64,000 nt of DNA from Dyella sp. M7H15-1 (GCF_004114615.1 NZ_CP035300.1:2170001-2234000); one strand, 5' to 3'; shown: positions 35,547 to 43,816, counted from the first letter of the stretch. Made by a program: numbers and translations. The notes: generated by a model from the letters alone, not told the origin.

Positions 35547-35788
35547 TAATTCCTCCTAATCAGTGTCAAATCTCAGCCAGGTGCGTTGGCGAGTGCCGCT
35601 GAATGTTTAGTTCGTCGTCCCGGCGAAGGCCGGACGGAGTGCTCAGCGCGAAGAACGTCCGAAGGGGTGAGCGAAGCGAACCACTCAGTGTCTTGGGCTT
35701 TAAAAGTCGCTGGGCCCCGGCTTTCGACGGGGCAACGGATGTGAAGTAAATCGCTTGGCTGAAATTCGACACTAATCAGGTAATTCCT
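35547..35788. mobile_element. 226-bp MITE with imperfect inverted ends and 8-bp target duplication
   Basis: The element spans 35555-35780. The left end CCTAATCAGTGTCAAATCTC and the reverse complement of the right end, CCTGATTAGTGTCGAATTTC, are imperfect inverted repeats continuing to AGCCA. TAATTCCT flanks it on both sides (35547-35554 and 35781-35788), an exact 8-bp duplication. The interior holds GC-rich REP-like sequence (TCGTCGTCCCGGCGAAGGCC) and no transposase. It is inserted in the 3' end of the E6 gene and supplies its stop codon. Confidence 0.88.
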
Positions 35789-38700
35789 TGAGTAATGCCT
35801 GAGTAGGCCTGAATTGCCTCGACATGACCCTCCAGCGAGGCCACCTGAAGCCCCGTCATACCGGTGGCATCTTTTACTTCAACCAGCGCGACAAGGAACG
35901 GCGCTTGGGCCTCCACGGGTAGTTGCTTGAGTAGCTTCGCGTATGCGCGGATCGCCTCGGCATGGCCGTTTTCCAAAGCCACGTAAAGCCCTGGTTTACC
36001 GTTCGCATCTTTTGCTTCAAGCAGCGTGACGAGGTACTGGTCTCGGGCTTGTTCGGGTAGTTGCTTGAGGAGTTCCCCGTAGGCGCCGATCGCTTCGGCA
36101 TGGCCTTCTTCCAAGGCTATAAGAAGCCCTGGCGTACCGTCCAGATCTTTTGCCTCAAGCAGCGTGACGAGGAATTGGTCTCGGGCTTCCTTGGGTAATT
36201 GCTCGAGGAGTTCCCCGTAGGAGCGGATCGCCTCCGCATGACCATCTTGCAAGGCCATGAAAAGCCCTGGCGTACCGTCCAGATCTTTTGCCTCAAGCAG
36301 CGTGACGAGGAATTGGTCTCGGGCTTCCTTGGGTAATTGCTCGAGGAGTTCCCCGTAGGAGCGGATCGCCTCCGCATGACCATCTTGCAAGGCCATGAAA
36401 AGCCCTGGCGTACCGTCCGCATTTTTTGCTTCAAGCAGCGTGGCGAGGTACTGGACTCGAGCTTCCTCGGGTAATTGCTTGAGCAGCTCTCCATAGGCGC
36501 GGATCGCCTCCGTATGACCCTCTTGCAAGGCCATGAAAAGCCCCGGTGTACCGTTCGCTTTTTTTGCTTCAAACAGCATGGGAAGGAACTGAACTCGGTC
36601 TCCCTCGGGCAGTTGCTTGAGGAGTTCCCCATAGGCGTGAATCGCCTCAACATGACCATCTAGCAAAGCAACATAAAGCCCCGGTGTACCATCCGCAGCT
36701 TTTGCTTCAAGCAGCGTGACAAGAGACTGAATTCGGGCTTCCTTGGGTAATTGCTTGAGGAGTTCCTCGTAGGCGCCGATCGCCTCGGCATGACCCTCTT
36801 GCAAGGCCATATAAAGCCCTGGCGTACCGTCCAGATCTTTTGCCTCAAGCAGCGTGGCGAGGTACTGGACTCGGACTTGCTCGGATAATTGCTTGAGGAG
36901 TTCCCCGTAGGCGCGGATCGCCTCGGCATGACCCTCTTGCAAGGCCATATAAAGCCCTGGCGTACCGTCCGCATCTTTTGCTTCAAGCAGCGCGGCGAGG
37001 TACTGAACTCGGTCTTTCTCGGGTAGTTGCTCGAGCAGCTCTCGGTAAGCACGGATCGCCTCGGCATGCCCCCTTTGCAAGGCCATGAAAAGCCCTGGCG
37101 TACCGTCCGCATCTTTTGCTTCAAGCAGCGCGGCGAGGTACTGAACTCGGTCTTTCTCGGGTAGTTGTTCGAGCAGCTCTCGGTAAGCACGGATCGCCTC
37201 GGCATGCCCCCTTTGCAAGGCCATGAAAAGCCCTGGCGTACCGCTCGCATCTTTTTCCTCAAGCAGCATGGCGAGGTACTGGACTCGGGCTTGCTCGGAT
37301 AATTGCTTGAGTAGTTCCCCGTAGGCGCGGATCGTCTCGGTATGGCCCTCTTGCAAGGCCATGAAGAGTCCCGGTGTATCATCCGGACCTTTTGCAGCGA
37401 GCAGTGTTATTTGTGTTTCCACATCTAACTTAGCGAAGTCCTCAGACAGGCCGGCCAGATCCACCGAAAAGTTGCCATCCAGCAGCTGCCACATCACCGC
37501 TGGCGAAAGTCCTTCACAGCGACTGGTCAATGCCCTGCCTTGGCTTGTTTGCAACGGCGGTTGCTGAGTGGCCTGAGGGCTGCACACATACACTAACGCA
37601 CAATCCTCATCGTTCCTAAAATAGGATGAGTAGTACGAATCATGTTGACCATCCCCATCGATATATTGCCGTAAGGTCTGGCCGTTTAACTTGCTTAAGT
37701 CATCCACCTCGCAGCGTACGGTGGCGTCCGTCATGTTGGAATCATAAAACGTGACGACATAGATTTTTTTGTTGGCGTCCTGCGGATGCGGTTTCACACG
37801 CAGCCGAATGGCCATCGTATGCTCGATCGATTCGACTAGCAGACCACGCACACCCGCGCCACTCGGAGACTCGCCTTCGATCTTTTCGAATTGATCAATC
37901 AGCAACTTACCCAAATGATCAGTCTTGATCAGATGCGCTTCCTGGGCATCGCGCCGCATCGTTTTATAATCGGCTTCGGTCCCGTTTTCGGACACATGCT
38001 GAGCGATTTGTTCGACCGATTCGAAAGGGTTTAAGTCGACTTTGCCGGCTTCATCATGCAAGCAGTCGTAGAGATATTGGGCCGATAAGTGGCGGCATGC
38101 GATGTCTATCTCCGGCGCGCCGGCTGGTGCGGGAAAGGTGGCGACGCAGTTTAGGCTAGCTGGCGGGTACGCGTTCTTTTTAGACAGATACGGCACGCTT
38201 TTACCAAACGGCAGGTTCGGTCGTTGCACCTCTTTGTTATAGACAGGAAACGCCGCATGGTGTCCGGGAGAGGGGCTAACCGTGCGGATCATCGTCATGC
38301 CTTCGCCTGGCTTGACCACCCGAACCGAACCGCCGTCCACCGTCAGCATCCCGTTCTTTAGCGTTAAGTCCGTATCGCCGGTGACGGCCACCACGGCGCC
38401 ATCGGGCAAGTGCACGACAGCGCCTTCCGCCGCGTGAAGTTGCGTATCGTCTTCTTTGAACATCGCAGTAGCGCGCGCACCCACCGTGACGTGTGAATGC
38501 CGATACACCATGACGGTGGACTCACCCTGCGCATTAACCGTCGCATCGCGATGCGCGTGTACGGTGGACCTACCAAAGGCATTCACCGTTGCGCCTGGAT
38601 TAGCCCATACGGTCGCATCGTCTTGTACCGTGACCACGGAACCCCGTTGGGCCGTCACCCGCGCACGGTCCTTGACCAGGGCTGGACCCTTGACGGCCTT

Positions 38701-38799
38701 CCGATCGTGGCCCTGTATCGTTTCCTGCGATACGGCGTGTTCCTGCGAGGTTAACGCATCGGTTTGCGGGTGAAACTTAAAACGAGTGATGCCTTCCAT
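35776..38799 (-). CDS. Effector paralog E6: chimeric N-terminus, C-terminus truncated by a MITE
   Basis: A 1007-residue paralog and the first effector gene after the translocon operon. The first 16 residues (MEGITRFKFHPQTDAL) are of the E2/E3/E4 type, but from TSQEHAVSQETIQGHDRKAV onward it matches E5, so the gene is a recombinant. Candidate triad: Cys235 (DIACRHLSAQYLYD), His327 (SIEHTMAIRL) and Asp353, here in FYDSN rather than FYDPN. Eleven full 46-residue repeats follow. The cap is abnormal (GLQVASLEGHVEAIQAY then SGITQGIT): compared with E2 there is a one-base frame change in the last repeat, and the stop codon lies inside the inverted end of the 226-bp MITE. The upstream conserved box is missing. 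Whether it is still functional is open; the protease part is intact. Confidence 0.78.
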   Translation of the reverse strand: MEGITRFKFHPQTDALTSQEHAVSQETIQGHDRKAVKGPALVKDRARVTAQRGSVVTVQDDATVWANPGATVNAFGRSTVHAHRDATVNAQGESTVMVYRHSHVTVGARATAMFKEDDTQLHAAEGAVVHLPDGAVVAVTGDTDLTLKNGMLTVDGGSVRVVKPGEGMTMIRTVSPSPGHHAAFPVYNKEVQRPNLPFGKSVPYLSKKNAYPPASLNCVATFPAPAGAPEIDIACRHLSAQYLYDCLHDEAGKVDLNPFESVEQIAQHVSENGTEADYKTMRRDAQEAHLIKTDHLGKLLIDQFEKIEGESPSGAGVRGLLVESIEHTMAIRLRVKPHPQDANKKIYVVTFYDSNMTDATVRCEVDDLSKLNGQTLRQYIDGDGQHDSYYSSYFRNDEDCALVYVCSPQATQQPPLQTSQGRALTSRCEGLSPAVMWQLLDGNFSVDLAGLSEDFAKLDVETQITLLAAKGPDDTPGLFMALQEGHTETIRAYGELLKQLSEQARVQYLAMLLEEKDASGTPGLFMALQRGHAEAIRAYRELLEQLPEKDRVQYLAALLEAKDADGTPGLFMALQRGHAEAIRAYRELLEQLPEKDRVQYLAALLEAKDADGTPGLYMALQEGHAEAIRAYGELLKQLSEQVRVQYLATLLEAKDLDGTPGLYMALQEGHAEAIGAYEELLKQLPKEARIQSLVTLLEAKAADGTPGLYVALLDGHVEAIHAYGELLKQLPEGDRVQFLPMLFEAKKANGTPGLFMALQEGHTEAIRAYGELLKQLPEEARVQYLATLLEAKNADGTPGLFMALQDGHAEAIRSYGELLEQLPKEARDQFLVTLLEAKDLDGTPGLFMALQDGHAEAIRSYGELLEQLPKEARDQFLVTLLEAKDLDGTPGLLIALEEGHAEAIGAYGELLKQLPEQARDQYLVTLLEAKDANGKPGLYVALENGHAEAIRAYAKLLKQLPVEAQAPFLVALVEVKDATGMTGLQVASLEGHVEAIQAYSGITQGIT

Positions 38800-38840
38800 A
38801 TGTTAAAGATCATGTCACGGTTAGTTTAGTTCTCTGAAGG

Positions 38841-38860
38841 TCAATGGCCCTAACTTAAAG
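38841..38860. mobile_element. Remnant of a MITE end upstream of E6
   Basis: CAATGGCCCTAACTTAAAG, preceded by CTGAAGGT, differs from the 257-bp MITE end (CAATGGCACTAACTTAAG, preceded by CTAAGGT) by about one substitution. No second end follows. It sits exactly where the conserved upstream box of E1-E4 would be. Confidence 0.55.
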
Positions 38861-38872
38861 AAATTAAGGATC

Positions 38873-39466
38873 TCAACAAGCAAGCGCCGTCTGTAACTCA
38901 TCCACGCGTGGTGCGGCGATAGCACGCAAGCGTGCGTTGTCCGAGCGGAGCAGTCCATAGCACTGCACATCACAATGCCTGCCCTCGTGATGAAACAATT
39001 CGCGCAGCGTCCCCTCATGGCGAAAGCCAAGTTTTTGCAGCAAGCCGCTAGAACGCCTATTGTCGACCAACACCCACGCCTGGACCCGGCGCACAGGTTC
39101 GGTCATGGCACCCGCGAATACGTCTGGCAACACCGCAGCCAGACATTCGTACATGAAACCCTGCCCCCAGCAAGCTGGCGTCAGCGCGTAACCTAAGGTT
39201 ACGTGCTGAGCCAGGTGATCCCATTCCGTAAGACGCAGGACCCCGATCAGTGTTCGCTTTCCCTGTGGACGCAACGCGAGAATGCGACCTTGTTCGGCAG
39301 GCAGATCACGGGTCTGCTCGAACCATTTACGCGCCGCTCCACGCTCACCAAGCGGCTGCAAACCGGTAGGGAGCGCCACGCGAGGGTCGGCGTACAATGT
39401 GTAATAGCTCTCGAAATCCGCATCACACAATGCATTCCATTCGAGCCGCTCGGTGCCTCCAATCAC
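38873..39466 (-). CDS. GNAT-family N-acetyltransferase in the type III operon
   Basis: A 197-residue acetyltransferase of the RimJ/RimL (Acetyltransf_3) type, expected to use acetyl-CoA. Visible signatures are GVLRLTEWDHLAQHVTLGYA, the acetyl-CoA loop TPACWGQGFMYECLAAVLPD, and VLVDNRRSSGLLQKLGFRHE with the conserved Asn and the GFR motif, then GTLRELFHHEGRHCDVQCYG. The start is 13 bases after the sseE-like stop, so it is co-transcribed with the translocon genes. SPI-2 has no such gene between sseE and sscB. It could acetylate a type III component, be a secreted effector, or be an unrelated passenger; there is no Sec signal. The family assignment is firm, the role is not known. Confidence 0.82.
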   Translation of the reverse strand: MIGGTERLEWNALCDADFESYYTLYADPRVALPTGLQPLGERGAARKWFEQTRDLPAEQGRILALRPQGKRTLIGVLRLTEWDHLAQHVTLGYALTPACWGQGFMYECLAAVLPDVFAGAMTEPVRRVQAWVLVDNRRSSGLLQKLGFRHEGTLRELFHHEGRHCDVQCYGLLRSDNARLRAIAAPRVDELQTALAC

Positions 39467-39479
39467 ATCACTCTCCCAC

Positions 39480-39863
39480 TCAACGGCGGCTATAGCGCAG
39501 CCACGGCTGCCCGTCTATTTCCACGGGCTTGGCGCCTTCGGCCACAAACAACTCGGCCAGCCGGCGCCGCGTCCGATCAAGCTCGGGCTGCCTGGAAGCA
39601 GGCAGGATCAGAGCTTCCACAACCCGTACCGCAGGCACACTTTTGAGCAGTCGCTTGATCAGCGCTAGCATCGAACTCACCGCCTGACCATCCTCCGAGC
39701 GTGTGGCGAAGTCGCACAATACCAGCCGCTCCTCTTCCTGCCGGTAGGTCAGCGAAAAGCGCTCGGTGACGATCGTCTGGCCTAGCAGAAAATCGCTACC
39801 TAGGAACCGTTCGGGCTTGGGATCGAATCCGGCGGCCTGCAGATAACGGGTTACGGCGTCCAA
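39480..39863 (-). CDS. sseE: SseE-like type III secretion protein
   Basis: A 127-residue protein that aligns along its length with Salmonella SseE as I remember it: FLGSDFLLGQTIVTERFSLT against a LGETAILLGQQFILSP segment, LVLCDFATRSEDGQ against IICEFRRLTPGQ, ALIKRLLKSVPAVRVVEALI, and RTRRRLAELFVAEGAKPVEI followed by DGQPWL. SseE is a small cytoplasmic chaperone-like protein of the SPI-2 translocon operon. The gene follows the sseD-like gene after 11 bases, as in SPI-2. Assignment rests on this remembered alignment, length (137 in Salmonella) and exact gene order. Confidence 0.75.
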   Translation of the reverse strand: MDAVTRYLQAAGFDPKPERFLGSDFLLGQTIVTERFSLTYRQEEERLVLCDFATRSEDGQAVSSMLALIKRLLKSVPAVRVVEALILPASRQPELDRTRRRLAELFVAEGAKPVEIDGQPWLRYSRR

Positions 39864-39874
39864 GAGCGTCTCCG

Positions 39875-40483
39875 TCAGCGATGCAACGCGCTGGTCAATT
39901 TATCGTGAATTTGCGCAACCATTTCCAGCATCTGCTTGAGGTCGGACGATGCCTGACGGGCCATCTCCAGCGTTTGGTCCGAACGCTTTTCTGCGCCATC
40001 AGCAAGACTGCGCTGGAAATCGGCCAGGCTAGACAGCTCCTGGCCTTCCCTGGACAGCTTCTTGGCATCCCGATCAAAGCCGCTCTTAACCGCTTCACCA
40101 GAGGCGTTGCCAAGTTGGCCCCAGAGCGTGTTGCCTGTCTTCAAACCGAACACACTCAAAAAAGTCCCGATAAGGCCTGCCGTGAGCTCGCCGTTAGCAC
40201 TCTTCATGCCAGCCTCGTAGTCCTTTTCGATACCGGTCATTTTGGTGTCGTACGAAGTCAATGCGATCTCGTAGCTATTTTTCTGCTGATTTTCGTTGTA
40301 CTGACGCTGCGTGTCGCGCAACTCGCGAAAAAGCGCGGCCATCTTGATCGCGAGATCATTGATCAAAGCGAAGGCGTCCACGCCCTGCGTAGAAGCGCTG
40401 CTCGACGATGCCGCATAGGTACGGTCGACGCTCTCCGTGGTGCCCGTGTTGGAGCGATCGCTGCTGGTGATAGAAGTATTCAT
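39875..40483 (-). CDS. sseD: SseD-like translocator (SctB)
   Basis: The minor hydrophobic translocator that, with SseC, forms the pore in the host membrane. The ATG at 40483 is chosen because AGGAAAC precedes it (MNTSITSSDRSNTGTTESVD); this gives 202 residues, against 195 for SseD. The N-terminus is Ser/Thr-rich, without a Sec signal. A single modest hydrophobic stretch (LTAGLIGTFLSVFGLKTG) lies in the middle, and a C-terminal helix (SLADGAEKRSDQTLEMARQA, then LKQMLEMVAQIHDKLTS) is amphipathic, as in SseD/EspB. Position between the sseC- and sseE-like genes supports the call. Sequence similarity is limited, as is usual for translocators. Confidence 0.75.
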   Translation of the reverse strand: MNTSITSSDRSNTGTTESVDRTYAASSSSASTQGVDAFALINDLAIKMAALFRELRDTQRQYNENQQKNSYEIALTSYDTKMTGIEKDYEAGMKSANGELTAGLIGTFLSVFGLKTGNTLWGQLGNASGEAVKSGFDRDAKKLSREGQELSSLADFQRSLADGAEKRSDQTLEMARQASSDLKQMLEMVAQIHDKLTSALHR

Positions 40484-40611
40484 ATATGTGTTTCCTAGTA
40501 AAAAGTGAATGTGTTTACGTGGTGGCCTAATGACATCTGTCATCGCCCTCCCGCGAAGCGCCTCGGATTAACCGGGCGCCTCGCCGGAACGGCTCTTTGC
40601 CAAACATGGCC

Positions 40612-42129
40612 TTAGGCAACTTGAGCAGCGATATTGCTAAGCAATGCGCCCGTTTTCTGTATCTGATTCGAGGCGTCAGCCTGTGCTTGGCCGGCGCTGT
40701 CGAGCAAGTCCTTCATGCTCTCCAGTTGACGCTTCTTCATTTTCTCGAACTCATCGAGCAGGAATTGCATGAAGTCGCCTTGGGCCATCAACTCCTTGAT
40801 CAGCTTCTGTAGCTCTGCCCTCTGCTTGTTGATGTCCGCCATGGCGGCGGTATTTACAATGTTTGTAGTCACACCAGCTGCGGCCTTGATTTGGTTACCG
40901 GTACTTTCATACACCAACTTCATCGCATTCATACCGAACGTCCGGGCGATCTGCTTGGCGATCTCCTTACTCAGCGATTCGACGGCCACTTCGGCGCCGG
41001 ACTCTACTGCTTTTTTGACGACCTTTTCGGCCGCCTTAGTCACCAGCTTCGCCATCTCCTCCTTGTTAAAAGCCAGAAGCACTTGGCTGAAGAAGCTTTC
41101 TTGGAGTTCCTTGGTCGCTTGCTTGACTACCTTTTCGGTAACGTCTTTGCCGAACTGTTGGAGCAGGGTTTGGAAAGCCGGTCCGCTAATATCCTCACCT
41201 ATTTTCACCGCATACGCGATCATCTTGCCCCAACCATAAGTCGACGCCTCTTCCACTTTCTTGGCTGCCACCTCGGCGACCTTTTTGCCCACCATCACGG
41301 CCTTGCCAACGCTAAAGAGATCGACGGCAGCACCCAAGATTTCGAAGGAAAGCTGAACCTTGCCGGCGTCCTCGGCGAGCTTTTTCCACTTCTCAGCATT
41401 GTCAGGGTCTGCCAATGCCATGGTCTCTCCAAATGCCTTGACGACGCCTGCGCAACCCGCCGTGAAATCCGCGGCGCCGCCGGCAAAATCGCCAAAGGCC
41501 ATCTTGACGACACCGCTGATGATTTCAGCCACCGCGATGATCCAATCGACGATCACGGCGAAGATGCCAGCCTTCTGCGCCTTCTGTTGATCCTGGATCG
41601 ACGTGTCGATTTCTTTGCGGAGATCTTCGTTCTGGCGCAGACGCAATGCCTGGGCACCCTCTTCGCGAATTTTAATAGCCTCGCTCTTCAGCTTCACGAC
41701 GTCACCCAGCCCCGTTACGCATAACTGCGTCAACGCCAGCTTCATCGCTTCCGGTGTCATGTTCTCGAAGTTGGACAGGCTGTAACCCTTGCCACCTGCC
41801 GAGCCCGTGACCGCCGGACTGTTGGCGGTGCTTGCCGCCAAAGTTCTACTACCATAGCTAACAAGTGTGCTCACCACCTGATCGAATGCGTATTCCGCCG
41901 CGCGAAGCGTCGTGGACTCACGCGGCTTGGCGGGTGCGTGGTAATCCTGTGTCTTGGTGCGACCGTCGCGCTCCTGCTTGGCACGCCCTTCAACCTGCTG
42001 AAGGCGCGCGCCATGGACCCGCTTTTCGCCTATCGGGGACAGCTCAATATCGCTGTCGTCCTGGAATCCCCCGACCGATAGCGGGGAACTTGTAAAATCA
42101 ATAATTTTCTTATCAAAGACTGTATTCAT
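40612..42129 (-). CDS. sseC: SseC-like translocator (SctE)
   Basis: The major translocator of the SPI-2-type system. The ATG at 42129 follows GGAG and overlaps the chaperone stop (ATGA), giving 505 residues against 484 for SseC; the frame is open upstream but that part lies in the chaperone gene. The N-terminus has no Sec signal. Residues about 188-235 are strongly hydrophobic (GIFAVIVDWIIAVAEIISGV and following), flanked by a charged coiled coil (REEGAQALRLRQNEDLRKEI). Residues about 280-400 contain a second amphipathic region, and the C-terminus is a long coiled coil (ADINKQRAELQKLIKELMAQ). This is the SseC/EspD/YopB pattern. A 128-base spacer separates it from the sseD-like gene. Confidence 0.85.
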   Translation of the reverse strand: MNTVFDKKIIDFTSSPLSVGGFQDDSDIELSPIGEKRVHGARLQQVEGRAKQERDGRTKTQDYHAPAKPRESTTLRAAEYAFDQVVSTLVSYGSRTLAASTANSPAVTGSAGGKGYSLSNFENMTPEAMKLALTQLCVTGLGDVVKLKSEAIKIREEGAQALRLRQNEDLRKEIDTSIQDQQKAQKAGIFAVIVDWIIAVAEIISGVVKMAFGDFAGGAADFTAGCAGVVKAFGETMALADPDNAEKWKKLAEDAGKVQLSFEILGAAVDLFSVGKAVMVGKKVAEVAAKKVEEASTYGWGKMIAYAVKIGEDISGPAFQTLLQQFGKDVTEKVVKQATKELQESFFSQVLLAFNKEEMAKLVTKAAEKVVKKAVESGAEVAVESLSKEIAKQIARTFGMNAMKLVYESTGNQIKAAAGVTTNIVNTAAMADINKQRAELQKLIKELMAQGDFMQFLLDEFEKMKKRQLESMKDLLDSAGQAQADASNQIQKTGALLSNIAAQVA

Positions 42130-42584
42130 TGGATGCTCCTGCTTGCATGATTTTCTACCTCGCGCTTCAACTCGGCATATTCCGGCTTGTCCGAACACCA
42201 CTTCATGGAGGCCGAAAACGCTTTGGCCGCCGCCTCGCCATGACCCATCAACTGGTAGCTCAAGCCGGCCAGATAGGGTGGACGTGGATCGCTTAGCCGC
42301 AATACCCCGGCCCGGCCAAAACACCTGGCCGCTTCGCCATGCTCGCTGAGCTTCTGGTACGTCAAGCCCAGCGCGAACCAATAGTCGAACTGCCAATGGC
42401 TCAAGCGGACCAGCAACTCGTAATAGCACTTGGCTCCCACATAGTTCCCCGCCTCGAACAACTGCGTTGCATAGGCATAAAGCTTATCGAGATGATTGGG
42501 ATCGATATCCATCAGCGCCTGCAAGGTGCCACCCTCGGCAAAAAAACCGCGTATAACTTCAATATCATCAATATCATCATTCAT
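42126..42584 (-). CDS. sscA: SscA-like TPR chaperone of the translocator
   Basis: A class II type III chaperone with tetratricopeptide-like hairpins: LDKLYAYATQLFEAGNYVGA, FDYWFALGLTYQKLSEHGEA and PRPPYLAGLSYQLMGHGEAA. The ATG at 42584 (MNDDIDDIEVIRGFFAEG) is preferred, with AGG about nine bases upstream; it gives 152 residues, close to SscA (157). The frame is open a further 15 codons upstream. In Salmonella SscA binds SseC and precedes it; here the stop codon overlaps the sseC-like start by four bases, so partner synthesis is coupled. Confidence 0.85.
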   Translation of the reverse strand: MNDDIDDIEVIRGFFAEGGTLQALMDIDPNHLDKLYAYATQLFEAGNYVGAKCYYELLVRLSHWQFDYWFALGLTYQKLSEHGEAARCFGRAGVLRLSDPRPPYLAGLSYQLMGHGEAAAKAFSASMKWCSDKPEYAELKREVENHASRSIQ

Positions 42585-42830
42585 AAGATTTACCTGCTCT
42601 CGGTGAAACGTGGTTTCGCCATCAGACATGGGGCATACCGCCTTGCAAGCTCGTGCGAGTCACTGTTCGCATGCGCTAAAAAGCTTCGTCGTCGACGACA
42701 GCGCCGTGTAGAACATTCTCCTGTAGAACAGAGTGTTCCGCGTACGGAGAAATGCCCTTTATGCCGGACCGAATCGAACACCCCAAGCTGTCCCGGAAAA
42801 CCGCAACAGCCTGGGGATGCACTCGATCGA

Positions 42831-43442
42831 TTAACGAACGCCCTGCACAACGCCCTTCAAGGCTTCGTTTTGCGACTGCTGTCCGCTGCTGATCGCATTG
42901 ATGCACAGGTTCCAGTTCTGCATGATCTTCTGGCCCTGCAACTGCAGCGTCGAGGACTTGTCGCTACCGGCCGACGCATCGGCGGTCAGCGCTGACTTGA
43001 TGCTGTCCAGATCGCCCTTGCTTATGCCTGCACCGTTTTCGTGCCCGATGCTCGCCAGGAAGTCCTTGATGTTCATCGGCTTGCCGTCGCTACCGACGGT
43101 GACGGTGATGCCGTGGTTGTACATGTACTCGACCACTTCCGTCGGCAAGTCAGCCGTACCATCAGCCTTGATGATCTTGGCGATCGCCGCGTCCACCAAA
43201 TTGGCGATCCTGGTCGATTCGCGCGCACGGGCGTTGGACGTTTCCATCTGGTTGAAGACATCCTGCATCTGCGTCTGGATAAGATTCATCCAGTCAAAGA
43301 ACATGTTCTTGAAGGGGGTGAATACCGCATCGCCCTGGCTCGACTTTTTATCCAGATAATCGGCATAGTCGCCATTGGTAGCGGCCGCGCCGTAGACCTG
43401 AGCGTTGGCAGAAACAGCGTTGTTATTGACTTGTTGTGACAT
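42831..43442 (-). CDS. sseB: SseB/EspA-like filament and tip translocator (SctA)
   Basis: A 203-residue secreted filament protein. It resembles EspA of enteropathogenic E. coli and SseB of SPI-2: ESTRIANLVDAAIAKIIKAD parallels the EspA segment with KMANLVDAKIADV, followed by DLPTEVVEYMYNHGITVTVG, GISKGDLDSIKSALTADASA, and the C-terminal helix STLQLQGQKIMQNWNLCINA. A good ribosome site (AGGAAA) precedes the ATG. There is no Sec signal. EspA/SseB polymerise on the needle to form a sheath to the host cell, so this system is of the SPI-2/LEE class, not the Hrp pilus class of Xanthomonas. A 246-base spacer without a gene follows before the sscA-like gene. Confidence 0.85.
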   Translation of the reverse strand: MSQQVNNNAVSANAQVYGAAATNGDYADYLDKKSSQGDAVFTPFKNMFFDWMNLIQTQMQDVFNQMETSNARARESTRIANLVDAAIAKIIKADGTADLPTEVVEYMYNHGITVTVGSDGKPMNIKDFLASIGHENGAGISKGDLDSIKSALTADASAGSDKSSTLQLQGQKIMQNWNLCINAISSGQQSQNEALKGVVQGVR

Positions 43443-43462
43443 AATAATTTCCTCGTAATGAT

Positions 43463-43816
43463 TTAAATGAACTTCCGCCCCTTAATCGGGACCTTTCTAC
43501 TTTTCAATGATGCCGGCGATGCCGGCGTGGTTCGCACTCCTTGCGTAAACGATGCCTTGAGCGCACTGAAGCTTGTGTGCAGACGCTCAATATTTCCATT
43601 AATGTGTTGCGCCAGCTCGCCGATATCACTGCCCGCAACGCGTTCGAGCTTGGCGATACGCTGGCGCGCTTCGGCGCTGGTGGACGCACGCTGACGTAGC
43701 TCGGCGATGGCGTCCTGCAAATAATGCAGATCGTGGATCATCTGGCCAAGCGGTTGCTTGCGCTTCTCCAGGTCCTGCATGATGTTTTTGATGATGACAT
43801 GATCCGCTACGGCCAT
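43463..43816 (-). CDS. sseA: SseA-like coiled-coil chaperone
   Basis: Start chosen at 43816 after GAGGA (MAVADHVIIKNIMQDLEKRK), giving 117 residues; the open frame runs on upstream. It is almost wholly helical: DLEKRKQPLGQMIHDLHYLQ, AIAELRQRASTSAEARQRIA, GELAQHINGNIERLHTSFSA, with a basic C-terminal tail (SLKSRKVPIKGRKFI). SseA of SPI-2 (108 residues, basic, helical) is the chaperone of SseB and is encoded just before it. Here the gene ends 20 bases before the sseB-like start. The call rests on position, size and helical, basic character; direct similarity is weak. Confidence 0.6.
   Translation of the reverse strand: MAVADHVIIKNIMQDLEKRKQPLGQMIHDLHYLQDAIAELRQRASTSAEARQRIAKLERVAGSDIGELAQHINGNIERLHTSFSALKASFTQGVRTTPASPASLKSRKVPIKGRKFI

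Noticed and set aside
21403-38799. TAL-effector-like or CRISPR-like repeat arrays
   Set aside because: The DNA repeat is 138 bp and entirely coding, without spacers. The protein unit is 46 residues with no paired hypervariable residues of the 33-34-residue TAL repeats, so it is an ankyrin-like solenoid instead.
42630-42830. A gene in the sseB-sscA spacer
   Set aside because: Short frames exist, but none has a ribosome site or recognisable product; the spacer contains short palindromic stretches only.
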